Assembly: GCA_902780505.1 (NCBI GenBank)
Contig: CACZFN010000017.1
Coordinates: 88,368-152,367, forward strand
Origin: an uncultured Ruminococcus sp.
GTDB taxonomy: Bacteria > Bacillota > Clostridia > Oscillospirales > Ruminococcaceae
DNA: 64,000 nt
Direction: 5' to 3'
The notes under the pieces are model-generated. The model searched no databases, was not told the origin of the DNA, and saw only the letters and a program-made list of their open reading frames with translations. Position numbers and translations under genes: made by a program. Shown in pieces: positions 1-8,417 of the stretch (the stretch's first letter is position 1; each line of letters begins with the position of its first letter).

Positions 1-435
1 AGATCTCTGATCTGTAGGTGTTTCAAGTCTTAAAAGAGCAATATCCTTTACCTCATCGTAATCTACAACAAAAGCATTAGAATAATCATCCTGTTCAAAA
101 TATATCCTCATTGTTAAGTATCCATCGCCAAATTCTGAATCCTGATATATTTTTTGCCCCATATCTGTGTCAATATATTTCTGGCATACGTGCCAGTTTG
201 TCATAATATACTCTGCCTTGTCACCTTTTTTTCCAACTACAAAACCGGTTCCTCCATTAAGCCAGTCGTCATACGTATTACTTTTTAGGTGTACTATCAC
301 TTTAACAACGCCGTCTCTTACTTCATTTTTGAATTCCGCACTCGCTTTGAGTGCAGGTAAAGCCACAACTGAAACTGCCATAGCCACAGCACAAATTGCA
401 GAGCCAATACGGCTTAATAATCTTATCTTCATCAT
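1..435 (-). CDS. Secreted trypsin-like (HtrA/DegP-type) serine protease, N-terminal part, cut by window edge
   Basis: The frame is open from an ATGATG start at 435 to base 1 (145 codons), so the C-terminus lies outside the window. An AAGGAA ribosome binding site precedes the start. Residues 1-30 form a signal peptide or membrane anchor with a hydrophobic core ending near ALKASA. The chymotrypsin-fold pattern follows: GGTGFVVG, then TNWHV with the catalytic His, then DIALLRLE with the catalytic Asp. The catalytic Ser (GNSGGP-type motif) would lie beyond the edge and cannot be checked. It is the fourth gene of the kinase-FHA-phosphatase operon, 21 bp after the phosphatase stop. I infer an exported protease linked to Ser/Thr phospho-signalling; the substrate is unknown. 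Confidence 0.8.
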   Translation of the reverse strand, partial: MMKIRLLSRIGSAICAVAMAVSVVALPALKASAEFKNEVRDGVVKVIVHLKSNTYDDWLNGGTGFVVGKKGDKAEYIMTNWHVCQKYIDTDMGQKIYQDSEFGDGYLTMRIYFEQDDYSNAFVVDYDEVKDIALLRLETPTDQRS

Positions 436-456
436 TAATTTCCTTCTTTCATTATT

Positions 457-1260
457 TTAATAACACGATACTAAAAGTGCCGTGTAATTATCCTGATTGG
501 GCTTCTGGATAGTCTGAATAGCTTCATCTATATCCTTTGCGATCTCTTGTACATTGCCGCCCTCGAGCATTGTGAGCAGTGCGCCCTCACCGAGCACGCC
601 GCCGACACCGTCTGAGCAGGCAAGCACTATATCCCCGCGCCTAAGCGGTATCGGGTGTGCGCTGTAATCCACCGTCAGCTCACCGTCCATGCCGAGAAAG
701 CTTGTAAGTGCCTGCGCTTCGGCGTCCTCACGCGGGCCGTTTATATCAAGCTCGCCGTCCCTTATGTTTTCAAGGTAGCGCTGATTGCAAAGGTTATGCT
801 CAACATTCAGCCTTATAAGCCTGCCGCCGCGGTAAAGGTAAAGAAAGCTGTCCCCTGCGCTTGAAAAATACAGCTTATCCTGATAGAACACACAAAAAAC
901 CGCTGTGCTGCCGCCTCCCCCGCCGAGGATTGAAAGCACCTCGTCTGATGCGGCATAAAGCCCGTTTCCAAGCTGCCTGCCGATATTCCCGCTAAGGTCA
1001 AGGGCGGAAAATGTCCTTCTCAGGCTTGCAATAGCTGTTTCAGAAGCCACCTTGCCGTCCTTCATTCCGCCCATACCGTCGCATACGCATATCATAAGCC
1101 CGCTTTTAAGATATTGCTCACGGCTCAAAGCATTTGCAAGTGTAAAGGAATCCTCCTGCCGCTGTCTTCTGCCCAGGCCCTGTAAATTAGCCACCTGATA
1201 TTGCAGGCTGTCATCAAATCCGGTAAGCGGCGAAAGAGTTCTCTGATTATCGCTCAGCAT
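457..1260 (-). CDS. PP2C-family Ser/Thr protein phosphatase
   Basis: This 267-residue cytoplasmic protein has the PP2C/PPM metal-binding motifs in order: RQEDS near residue 34, CDGMGG near 60, SDGVGG near 216 and a final QDNYTALLV near 256. These carry the Asp residues that bind the two Mn/Mg ions in the family. Length matches bacterial Stp/PrpC phosphatases. It lies 18 bp downstream of the FHA gene and two genes after the Ser/Thr kinase, the classic kinase-phosphatase pairing, so it very likely dephosphorylates the kinase and its targets. There are no membrane segments. The start ATG at 1260 follows a weak ribosome binding site, consistent with coupling to the FHA gene. Confidence 0.92.
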   Translation of the reverse strand: MLSDNQRTLSPLTGFDDSLQYQVANLQGLGRRQRQEDSFTLANALSREQYLKSGLMICVCDGMGGMKDGKVASETAIASLRRTFSALDLSGNIGRQLGNGLYAASDEVLSILGGGGGSTAVFCVFYQDKLYFSSAGDSFLYLYRGGRLIRLNVEHNLCNQRYLENIRDGELDINGPREDAEAQALTSFLGMDGELTVDYSAHPIPLRRGDIVLACSDGVGGVLGEGALLTMLEGGNVQEIAKDIDEAIQTIQKPNQDNYTALLVSCY

Positions 1261-1278
1261 AGTTTAAATCTCCGTAAT

Positions 1279-1884
1279 TTATTTTTTGTCTTTCCATGTA
1301 AAGTTATCGTCGCAAAGCGGAACAAACATAAACTTGCCCTCGCCGAACTCGATTATATCCCTTGATGTAAGCTTTGCGGGAACATAAACAGGTTCGTCAT
1401 TTAAGTAGATAGTGTTCGTGCTCTCTGCGGGGATAAGGTGGAATGCGTTATGCTTTTCATCATAAGCAAGCCTTGCGTGGTTTTCCCTTGAAATCGTTGT
1501 GTCGCCCTTTATGCAGATATCCATTTTCTCAGACCTGCCGACAGTGTTGTTCTTGCCGTAGATACGGAAATCCTTGCCCTTTTCAGGTCCTTCGATACAT
1601 ACGAGCCATCCTACAACGGGTTCAAAATGCATCTTTTTCTGGAACACGCCCACTGTCTTGCCGATATCGGCAGAGCTTTCCTCCTTTTTCATGTAAGCCT
1701 GCGGTGCAACAGTTGAACCCACCTCGGAAATAGGCGGTATAACTGCGTTAGTTGCCGCAACTGTCTTGCCGACTTCGCTTGAAGCCGCAAAGTTGATAAC
1801 GTTTGCCCCGCCGCTGCAATAAGGGCAGGTCGGGTACTGGTCTGTGTCATAAAGATGACCGTTTGCACATTCCTGTAATGCCAT
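1279..1884 (-). CDS. FHA-domain protein with N-terminal zinc-ribbon-like segment
   Basis: The start at 1884 is set by AGGAGG seven to nine bases upstream; the frame is open further upstream, but that part overlaps the kinase 3' end and is not coding. The product has 201 residues. The N-terminus holds a CANGH...CPYC pattern (residues 6-23), a likely small zinc knuckle. The last ~110 residues form an FHA domain, with NTVGRSEKMD and TISRENHARL carrying the phosphothreonine-binding Arg, Ser and His positions of the family. It sits between kinase and phosphatase, so it is probably the phospho-reader of the kinase, possibly itself phosphorylated in the Thr-containing linker (residues 30-85). Confidence 0.9.
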   Translation of the reverse strand: MALQECANGHLYDTDQYPTCPYCSGGANVINFAASSEVGKTVAATNAVIPPISEVGSTVAPQAYMKKEESSADIGKTVGVFQKKMHFEPVVGWLVCIEGPEKGKDFRIYGKNNTVGRSEKMDICIKGDTTISRENHARLAYDEKHNAFHLIPAESTNTIYLNDEPVYVPAKLTSRDIIEFGEGKFMFVPLCDDNFTWKDKK

Positions 1885-1903
1885 AGTTTTTTCCTCCTGT
1901 ATG

Positions 1904-4120
1904 TTAATTATTTGATTTGGGTTGGCCGTTTTTATCAAAATCCTTATAGCAGTTCTTATAAGTATTATCTTCAAGCGCCATATAACTAAGCTCGAAGCCG
2001 CCGTCATCCAACGCTTCGACATACGGCGAGTATGCATCACTTGAGATCTTTTCAATACTAAATTTTTGGGTACTATTATTGAAATAATATAATGTATGAC
2101 TTTTACTGCTGTCCATTACATCAAATATTATAGTATTATCAAATACATTCATGCTCTGTATCCAGCCGCCCGACGGAACAACACTTGATACATCATAATA
2201 GATAGGAGTTTTTGTTTCAAAATCGCTTTTAGCTATTCTGTCAATATAATGACCGTTTGTAGTGTTTCTTATATCATAAATATAATTATCATCACCAATA
2301 ACAAATACGTAGCCGCCGTTTGAACCAGAGTATCCCTTTCCGCCGCTTGCAAAATTATCAGCCGGCTTTCTGAACACACCGGGATTTCCGTTTTTTCCTG
2401 TACTTATAAAATACAAATACCCGCCGTTGATAGTAAAATCATCAGAGCCTTTTATTTCATTCATGGTTTCTTCTTTTTCGTAATCACTTCTTCTTACACG
2501 GTAAAGTGTGCTTGTATCATAAATAAAGAAATAATCTGCCGTTATATATAAACGCTTAGCATTTGAAAAGGATTCAAGCCCTGATTCATAATAATTCTTA
2601 TCGCCGTCATAGAAACATATCCTGCCGTCGTCTATATAGAAAAGTAAGCCGTCAACATAACAAAGATTGTATATATTCGTGCCTTTAAACAGCAATCCCG
2701 AGTCACTATGCATTTCAGTACGGCTATTGTCTGTCCAATAATTAACGTTTCCGCCAAGCACACAAACAGCGTCGTTGTTTATATTTCTTGAATAATTCCC
2801 AATCACTGACAGATCCCCGGACTTCTGCACTTCGGGGGCTTGTGTTGTAACGGGGGCTGTAGTCACCTCCGGTGCGGTGGTTATCAAATCGTCGGGCAGT
2901 GACAGGTCATCAACTTTTGTTGTAGTCACAGCAGGTGTTTCACTGTCATCAACTGCAACTACCGAACTGCTCTCGTCGTCGTCATCATCGTCATCATCTT
3001 TTTTAAGCAGAGAGGGTGTCAGTACAGCCGCACCTATTGCAGCTATCGCAAGCACAGCCGCAACCGCTATGCCGACTTTTTTGCCGCCGCCCTTTTTCAC
3101 CTGTGCTGCGGGAACGCCCTTGTCAGCTGTCGGCGGGGTATCCCCCGAAGCTGTTGCAGGGATAACGGCTTCTTTTTTCTTTTCAGGTTCAATAACATTG
3201 TTCACAGGCTCGCTCACTGTCGCAACGGGAGCCGTCTTGCCCTCGTTTAAAAGCACCTTCTTGAACACCGCCATTGACTGGAAACGGTTCTGCGGCTGAA
3301 CTTCAAGCGCCTGATAGAGTGCCTTTTCCTGATAATCGGTTATATCCACGCCAAGTGACGAGGGCGGGATAAGGTCGTCTTCATCAAGCCTGTCCACCGA
3401 ATCAGGCGGGCGCTTGCCTGTTATCGCAAAGTAAAAGCTTGCCGCAAGGCTGTAGATATCCGTGTAAGGGCCCTGCCTGCCGCGCCTTGTGTACTGCTCT
3501 TTGGGGGCAAAGCCATGCTTTAGTATTACATCAAGGCTTCTGCTCTTATCGCCAAGGCTGTACCTTGCCGCACCGAAATCAAGCAGCTTTACCGTACCGT
3601 CATTGCAGATGTATATATTATCGGGGGTAACATCTCTGTGAACTATCCCCTTGCCGTGAACAGCGTCAAGTGCGTCCATTATCGGTATAAGCACCTGCTC
3701 GGCTTCCAAAACGGATATCTTGCCGCCTTTTCTTTTTATGTATTCATCAAAGCTTATGCCCTCGATAAAATCCATAACAAAGTAAGCTGTTCCGTTTTCC
3801 TCGAAATAGCTGTGTATCCTTACGATATTCTCGTTGCCGATAAACTGCGCAAGTGTCTGCGCTTCCTGTAGAAAGCTTTCCTTGCCGTACTCGTAATTTT
3901 CAGTTCTTTCACCGGGGTAGGCTATAACTTCGGTACCCTCACGGTAAGCAAGCGTATCGGGGAAGAATTCCTTTACCGCCACATTGCCGCCCGTTTTATG
4001 GTCAGTTGCCTTGTATGTTATACCAAAGCCGCCCTGACCAAGTACATCTTCAATAATATACTGCCCCGCAAGCACACTCCCTTTAGGCAACGCAAGCGGG
4101 TATTTTTCAGAAGTTTCCAT
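1904..4120 (-). CDS. Transmembrane Ser/Thr protein kinase (PknB/PrkC type) with extracellular propeller-like domain
   Basis: An N-terminal Hanks-type kinase spans about residues 20-285: glycine loop GQGGFG, AVKEFF lysine, HRDVTPDN catalytic loop and LLDFGAARY. A Pro/Ala linker leads to one membrane helix near 349-369, followed by a run of eight Asp and a Thr-rich linker, then about 310 residues of repeating YxxxGxLYFxDD-like segments resembling the DUF5050 or beta-propeller type rather than PASTA repeats. The outer domain may sense a ligand or envelope state. The ATG at 4120 is 12 bases from AGGAG; a GTG at 4129 is only 3 bases away, so either start is possible. First gene of the kinase-FHA-PP2C-protease operon. 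Confidence 0.92.
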   Translation of the reverse strand: METSEKYPLALPKGSVLAGQYIIEDVLGQGGFGITYKATDHKTGGNVAVKEFFPDTLAYREGTEVIAYPGERTENYEYGKESFLQEAQTLAQFIGNENIVRIHSYFEENGTAYFVMDFIEGISFDEYIKRKGGKISVLEAEQVLIPIMDALDAVHGKGIVHRDVTPDNIYICNDGTVKLLDFGAARYSLGDKSRSLDVILKHGFAPKEQYTRRGRQGPYTDIYSLAASFYFAITGKRPPDSVDRLDEDDLIPPSSLGVDITDYQEKALYQALEVQPQNRFQSMAVFKKVLLNEGKTAPVATVSEPVNNVIEPEKKKEAVIPATASGDTPPTADKGVPAAQVKKGGGKKVGIAVAAVLAIAAIGAAVLTPSLLKKDDDDDDDDESSSVVAVDDSETPAVTTTKVDDLSLPDDLITTAPEVTTAPVTTQAPEVQKSGDLSVIGNYSRNINNDAVCVLGGNVNYWTDNSRTEMHSDSGLLFKGTNIYNLCYVDGLLFYIDDGRICFYDGDKNYYESGLESFSNAKRLYITADYFFIYDTSTLYRVRRSDYEKEETMNEIKGSDDFTINGGYLYFISTGKNGNPGVFRKPADNFASGGKGYSGSNGGYVFVIGDDNYIYDIRNTTNGHYIDRIAKSDFETKTPIYYDVSSVVPSGGWIQSMNVFDNTIIFDVMDSSKSHTLYYFNNSTQKFSIEKISSDAYSPYVEALDDGGFELSYMALEDNTYKNCYKDFDKNGQPKSNN

Positions 4121-4154
4121 TCGATCCACAGACTCCTTTACTCAAATATTAATA

Positions 4155-4189
4155 ATTATAGCATATATATATATATATATATATATATA
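4155..4189 (-). promoter_or_regulatory. Kinase-operon promoter: -10 box directly preceded by a 27-bp AT dinucleotide tract
   Basis: On the minus strand a perfect TATAAT (4155-4160) lies about 35 bases upstream of the kinase start. Just upstream of it, after two bases (GC), is a pure alternating AT tract of 27 bases (4163-4189), which fills the spacer and the place of the -35 box. The nearest non-repeat bases upstream are too far away to act as a normal -35 element. Slippage in such a tract would change promoter geometry. Confidence 0.6.
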
Positions 4190-4367
4190 GAACTTTGTGT
4201 GAACAAAGTATTAACCAACACGATTTTTTCACCTATTTTATTATAAAATGTCAGTTTTTTAACCTTGTAAAAGTTTTGGCACTTTGCTGTAAACCTGTTT
4301 ATGTAAACTATCACAAAATTTCCATTCATATTTTTTACAAAACGCTTATTTTGACTTGTTATATGAA

Positions 4368-4404
4368 TGTAATCGTTGACAAAGAAATAAAAACGTGATA
4401 TCAT
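4368..4404 (+). promoter_or_regulatory. lacI-family gene promoter with operator over the -35 box
   Basis: TTGACA (4376-4381), a 17-bp spacer and TATCAT (4399-4404) form a sigma-A promoter. The imperfect palindrome TGTAATCGTTGACA (4368-4381), with the central CG typical of LacI-family operators and a full match to the cre pattern TGWAANCGNTNWCA, overlaps the -35 box. Nearly the same site, inverted, lies before the binding-protein gene at 5796-5809. This suggests autorepression. Confidence 0.75.
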
Positions 4405-4441
4405 ATTTGTAATAAAACAGTATGAAAGGGGCTGTAAGCTT

Positions 4442-5446
4442 TTGAGCGTTACAATAAAAGACGTTGCAAGGGAAGCGGGTGTTTCCGTCGCAACAGTATC
4501 AAGGGTGCTTAACGGAAGCGCCAACGTCAGTGAAGCTTCCGCAAAGCTTGTAAACGACACTATACAAAGACTCAACTACTCCCCCAACTTCCTCGGGCGC
4601 AATTTAAGGAAGCGGGAAACAAACGTAATACTCGTCATAATGCCGTCGTCGGAACACTCCCTTTACGGCAGTATAATATCAGGTATGCAGGATTACGCAA
4701 ACAAGATAGGGTATGATATAATCTCAGCCGTGTCAAATTCCACTTCATTCGTTGAAGCAAGGCAGATGGATATGCTTTTCAACAAGACCGTTGACGGCGC
4801 CGTACTGCTCGGCACACAGTTTTCCGCCAAAGAGCTGAACGAAATGTCAAGGGGCTATAATATCGCACTTTGCTGTGAGGGCGTTGAGGGCGCTGATGTA
4901 CTGACAGTCGCCGTAAATGACGAACAGGCAGGCTATGATGCCGCTAAAGCGCTTATCGACCTCGGCCATAAGAAGATAGCGCTTATAAGCGTAAATTCCG
5001 ACGCAGTGTCCTCACGAAAGCGTGAAAACGGCTATATAAGGGCATTAAAAGACAACGGCATCGAGATACGTCAGGAATATATCTGGCATAACACATACGA
5101 TTATATCAACGGCGCACTGGCTATGGAACAGTTTATGTCACTCCCCGACAGGCCGACAGCAGTGTTCGCGGTGTCAGACCTGCTTGCGGCGGCAGCTATC
5201 AGAAAAGCCACAGATATGGGGCTTTGTGTGGGTAAGGACGTTTCCGTCATGGGGTTTGACAATATCACCATGTGTGAAATGTTCATTCCGTCTATCTCGA
5301 CAGTTGCACAGCCTTGCAGGAAAATGGGCGAGTTCGTCATCAAGAAGCTTATCGACAACATAAATTCCGATATCAAGGACGCCCATTATTATAACCTTGA
5401 CCACGAAGTCATCCTGCGTGCTTCTACAGGCAGAAGGATCTCATAA
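4442..5446 (+). CDS. LacI-family transcriptional regulator
   Basis: 334 residues, the usual length of the family. The N-terminal helix-turn-helix (residues 2-50) reads VTIKDVAREAGVSVATVSR with the hinge around NFLGRNLR, followed by a periplasmic-binding-protein-like effector domain to the C-terminus (MGFDNITMCE near the end is typical). The start is a TTG at 4442, 10 bases after AAAGGGG; no ATG fits the domain. The gene sits upstream of an orphan sugar-binding lipoprotein with the same operator before both promoters, so it probably represses itself and the binding protein and responds to a sugar. The ligand cannot be read from the sequence. A role as a global CcpA-like factor is less likely but the sites do match cre. 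Confidence 0.93.
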   Translation: MSVTIKDVAREAGVSVATVSRVLNGSANVSEASAKLVNDTIQRLNYSPNFLGRNLRKRETNVILVIMPSSEHSLYGSIISGMQDYANKIGYDIISAVSNSTSFVEARQMDMLFNKTVDGAVLLGTQFSAKELNEMSRGYNIALCCEGVEGADVLTVAVNDEQAGYDAAKALIDLGHKKIALISVNSDAVSSRKRENGYIRALKDNGIEIRQEYIWHNTYDYINGALAMEQFMSLPDRPTAVFAVSDLLAAAAIRKATDMGLCVGKDVSVMGFDNITMCEMFIPSISTVAQPCRKMGEFVIKKLIDNINSDIKDAHYYNLDHEVILRASTGRRIS

Positions 5447-5920
5447 CGGCCGCGTAAACGTTTGCGTAAGGTTACACACGTTTTCATATACTTGTGAAGG
5501 GTTAATTTATTTATATGATTATTACAGCTGTAAACTTTTCCGCACCGCATTAAGTGTACTTTTATGTAAACCGATATGTGCGGTCATCAGGTACTTTACT
5601 CGCGTGGCAGGCGCCATTTCAGACGCAATTTTCAGTATATCTGTAAAAAGCATATAAGATCATAAGTGAACTTTCGTGCAAACACGTGTTGCCGGATTGT
5701 CAAAGAAAATAGACTATATCAACAAATCAATATGTCAAAAATTGTGCAATCAGCCAAAACTTTATTTCAAAAAGATATCAAACGGCCTAATTTCTTGACA
5801 ACGATTACATTCTTTGCTATACTTATGTTTGGCAGGGTGTGCGGTGTACCGCTGTGCGCCCTTAAAACAAGGCAATAAACTTGAACTTATAAAAGCATTT
5901 AAAGAACGGAGGAACAAACT
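5447..5920 (+). promoter_or_regulatory. Intergenic region with operator-promoter of the sugar-binding lipoprotein gene
   Basis: This 474-bp gap holds no convincing gene. TTGACA (5795-5800), 17 bp, TATACT (5818-5823) is a strong promoter. The operator TGACAACGATTACA (5796-5809) overlaps the -35 box and is the inverted counterpart of the site at 4368, matching over more than 14 bases plus flanks. A second palindrome with central CG, GTAAACGTTTGC (5454-5465), lies just after the lacI stop. A GC-rich hairpin (about 5837-5863) falls in the leader. No clear terminator for lacI is seen. Confidence 0.75.
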
Positions 5921-7354
5921 ATGAAGAATCTGAAGAAAATTCTCGCGGGAACAATGTCAGTGCTTATGGCATTCGGCGCAGCTGCCTGCGGAAACAGCAG
6001 CTCAAGCTCAAGTGCGGAAGAATCCTTTGAGCCGCAGGTAGAAGTAAATGTTGATGCAAACACTATCGAAGCTATCCCCGACGGTGCTGAGAAAAAACTT
6101 GTGTGGATGTCCTACTTTGACTTAAACCCCTCAAAGACATCTCCCGAAAAGAGTACGGCTCTCACACTTTTCGAGTCAAAGGGCGGCTCTATCGAGTACA
6201 CCAGGGTAACTTCACTCAATAAGTATGAAAAGCTTGCTGCCGCTATCATGAGTAAGCAGGTGCCCGATATATTCTGGTACGAACAGGGTATGACTTTTCC
6301 CTATAACGTTATTATGGGAATGTTCCAGCCTGTTGACGATATCGTTAATTTCGACGATCCGCTGTGGAGTGGCGTAAAAGGCACCGCTGACCAGTTCGTG
6401 CTCAACGATAAGCACTATGTTGCACCTATCAATATGCTCCCGCTTTCCGTAATGTGCTATGATAAGTCGCTTCTTGCCAAGGCAAACCTTGACGATCCGT
6501 ATGAACTCTACGAAAATGGTGAATGGACATGGGATGCATGGTATGAAATGATGGAAGAATACTGTGCAAATTCTACAGAGGAAGAACCCCTTTACGGCGT
6601 AAACGGCTGGTTCGCACCTTTCTTCTACCATTCAACAGGCTCTACGCTCGTTCAGTATGACGCAGAAAAGGGCGAGTATTATAACAACCTGAGCGATCCT
6701 AACCTTGAACGTGCGGCCAACTTCCTTTCAAACATCAAGAAGAACGGCTACTATGATCCCGAGTGGATAGGCGGCGCGCCTGAGTGCTTCCAGAAGAATA
6801 TCCTGTTCTACGCTATGGGACCGTGGGCTTCTATCGACAGCCATACGCCCAAGGAAGGTCAGGAATGGGGCATGGTCCCGATACCGAGAGATCCTAACAC
6901 AGATACGCTCTATACATCTATAGATGTAAACGCTTATATGTGGGTAAAGGGTTCGACCAAGAAGGAAGCTGTAAAGTGCTGGCAGGAATGCGCAAGGATC
7001 GCATTTGTTGATGACGAGTATATCCAGACTGAAAGAGAAAAGTTTGATGTAAGCAACCCCTACTGGACAGATGAAATGTATAACGTTGCTTATGTTGACC
7101 TTATTTCCGATAAGTATACACAGGTATTTGATCCCGGCTACGGTATATCCACAAAGCTTTCGGATAACGATGCGGCTACAAACGATACTAAGGAAGCTTA
7201 TGTTGCACTTACATACCGCGGCGTACTTACCGAAGACGAAGACGGCAACCAGCTCACATGGACACAGATCAGAGAGTCATACTCTAATATCTTTGATACA
7301 GAGATTGCCGACTTTAACAAGAAGCTTAAAGATTTTGTGGCTCAGGACAGCTGA
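5921..7354 (+). CDS. Extracellular sugar-binding lipoprotein (ABC transporter family 1)
   Basis: 477 residues with a lipoprotein signal ending GAAAC at Cys23, then a Ser-rich linker (residues 25-34). The rest matches family-1 solute-binding proteins of sugar ABC importers: an N-lobe from KKLVWMSYFD, a hinge segment around PINMLPLSVMCYDKSLL, and aromatic-rich C-lobe motifs such as WTWDAWYEMMEEY. GGAGGA lies before the ATG. No permease or ATPase gene follows; the next gene is rpsL after two hairpins. It must therefore use permeases encoded elsewhere, perhaps those at 44.6-53.3 kb or outside the window. Expression is probably controlled by the adjacent LacI protein through the operator at 5796. 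Confidence 0.92.
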   Translation: MKNLKKILAGTMSVLMAFGAAACGNSSSSSSAEESFEPQVEVNVDANTIEAIPDGAEKKLVWMSYFDLNPSKTSPEKSTALTLFESKGGSIEYTRVTSLNKYEKLAAAIMSKQVPDIFWYEQGMTFPYNVIMGMFQPVDDIVNFDDPLWSGVKGTADQFVLNDKHYVAPINMLPLSVMCYDKSLLAKANLDDPYELYENGEWTWDAWYEMMEEYCANSTEEEPLYGVNGWFAPFFYHSTGSTLVQYDAEKGEYYNNLSDPNLERAANFLSNIKKNGYYDPEWIGGAPECFQKNILFYAMGPWASIDSHTPKEGQEWGMVPIPRDPNTDTLYTSIDVNAYMWVKGSTKKEAVKCWQECARIAFVDDEYIQTEREKFDVSNPYWTDEMYNVAYVDLISDKYTQVFDPGYGISTKLSDNDAATNDTKEAYVALTYRGVLTEDEDGNQLTWTQIRESYSNIFDTEIADFNKKLKDFVAQDS

Positions 7355-7566
7355 TAAAACTGAATATCATAAAGCGGCAGGAAAGACCTGCCGCTTTCAG
7401 TTTGCCGCAAAACCTTGTTTTTTTTGTGATACGCGCAAAACGAAGTGAAAACTCAAAGGCTGTCCACGCCCTATTTTGGGGACTTTTCCTGCTCACGAAG
7501 TAAGCAAGTGCTCCCAAACCCCTTCGGATATGCATTCTCAAAAATTACTGCTTTATCAACAGACTG

Positions 7567-7598
7567 AAAGCGGCAGGGACTTTTCCTGCCGCTTTTTT
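7567..7598 (+). terminator. Rho-independent terminator upstream of rpsL
   Basis: An 11-bp GC-rich stem (AAAGCGGCAGG / CCTGCCGCTTT) with a 7-base loop is followed by a T run. It would separate the binding-protein transcript from the str operon. Confidence 0.85.
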
Positions 7599-7717
7599 GT
7601 GCCGGATATGTAAATTTTTCGTTAAAACTGTCTGTTTTTGATTTTAAGGTCAATAATCCGGTGTGCAATGCGGAAAAGTTTGTGAAAATGCACAACGGCA
7701 TACAGCGCTGAAAATGC

Positions 7718-7746
7718 TTGACAAACGGGAAAAATAAGTGTATAAT
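7718..7746 (+). promoter_or_regulatory. str operon promoter
   Basis: TTGACA (7718-7723), 17-bp spacer, TATAAT (7741-7746): a perfect sigma-A consensus promoter about 55 bp before rpsL, as expected for a highly expressed ribosomal operon. Confidence 0.9.
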
Positions 7747-7804
7747 ATTGAAGTATGCTGATGTATTGTGCATTAGTGTATAAATCTATGAAAGGAGTGA
7801 GTAT

Positions 7805-8230
7805 ATGCCGACCTTTAACCAGTTAGTAAGAAAGGGCAGAAAGGACCTTGAAACAAAGTCCACCGCACCTGCACTTCAGAAGGGCTATAACTCTAAGAAG
7901 AAGATCGCTATCGACCAGAGCTGCCCCCAGAAGAGAGGCGTTTGCACAGCTGTAAGAACCGCTACCCCCAAGAAACCTAACTCAGCTATGAGAAAGATCG
8001 CAAGAGTACGTCTTACAAACGGCAACGAGGTAACTGCTTATATTCCCGGTATCGGCCATAACCTTCAGGAACACAGCGTTGTTCTTATAAGGGGCGGCAG
8101 AGTAAAGGACCTCCCTGGTGTAAGATATCACATCATCAGAGGTACACTCGACGCACAGGGCGTTGCCAAGAGAATGCAGGCAAGATCCAAATACGGCGCT
8201 AAGAGGCCTAAGGCTGGAGCTGCCAAGTAA
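7805..8230 (+). CDS. rpsL: 30S ribosomal protein S12
   Basis: 141 residues, normal for Firmicutes S12. It begins [11 protein letters not shown] and contains the decoding-centre loop [11 protein letters not shown] and the second conserved loop [14 protein letters not shown]. The two lysines where streptomycin-resistance mutations occur in this family (within PKKPNS and RVKDLP) are present as wild type. AAAGGAGTG precedes the ATG. First gene of the rpsL-rpsG-fusA operon; S12 sits at the A site of the small subunit and monitors codon-anticodon pairing. Confidence 0.98.
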   Translation: MPTFNQLVRKGRKDLETKSTAPALQKGYNSKKKIAIDQSCPQKRGVCTAVRTATPKKPNSAMRKIARVRLTNGNEVTAYIPGIGHNLQEHSVVLIRGGRVKDLPGVRYHIIRGTLDAQGVAKRMQARSKYGAKRPKAGAAK

Positions 8231-8417
8231 TAAGGATTACAAAAGCTCAAACAGTAAAAGACACAAACTCATTGTCGCGTAAAGCGAAGACCACAGTTTT
8301 TAATGTGGAGTGATTTATATATACATTATATAAACTCTGCGTGGAACTGACGGGGCTGTAAATAAGATTACAGAGCGAGTACCTGTGAATTCATTTTTTG
8401 TGAAGGAGGGAATTAAA

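Larger units (their letters stand above)
7355..7804 (+). other. Gap between binding-protein gene and rpsL: two matching hairpins and a promoter
   Basis: The 450-bp gap has no supportable gene. Two hairpins share the arms AAAGCGGCAGG / CCTGCCGCTTT: 7371-7397, with no T run, and 7567-7598, followed by T6. They are inverted copies of each other including flanking CTGA. The second is a standard terminator. The stretch 7398-7566 between them shows nothing I recognise apart from a 14-base repeat (GGGACTTTTCCTGC). Confidence 0.6.

Noticed and set aside
167-460. 97-codon plus-strand frame at the window start
   Set aside because: The minus strand carries a trypsin-like protease start with signal peptide and His/Asp motifs over the same bases.
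1885-2055. N-terminal extension of the FHA protein
   Set aside because: It overlaps the kinase 3' end, lacks a ribosome site, and an AGGAGG sits just before the inner ATG at 1884.
4196-4575. 139-codon minus-strand frame opposite the lacI start
   Set aside because: It crosses the AT tract and the lacI promoter and has no ribosome site; low complexity explains the open frame.
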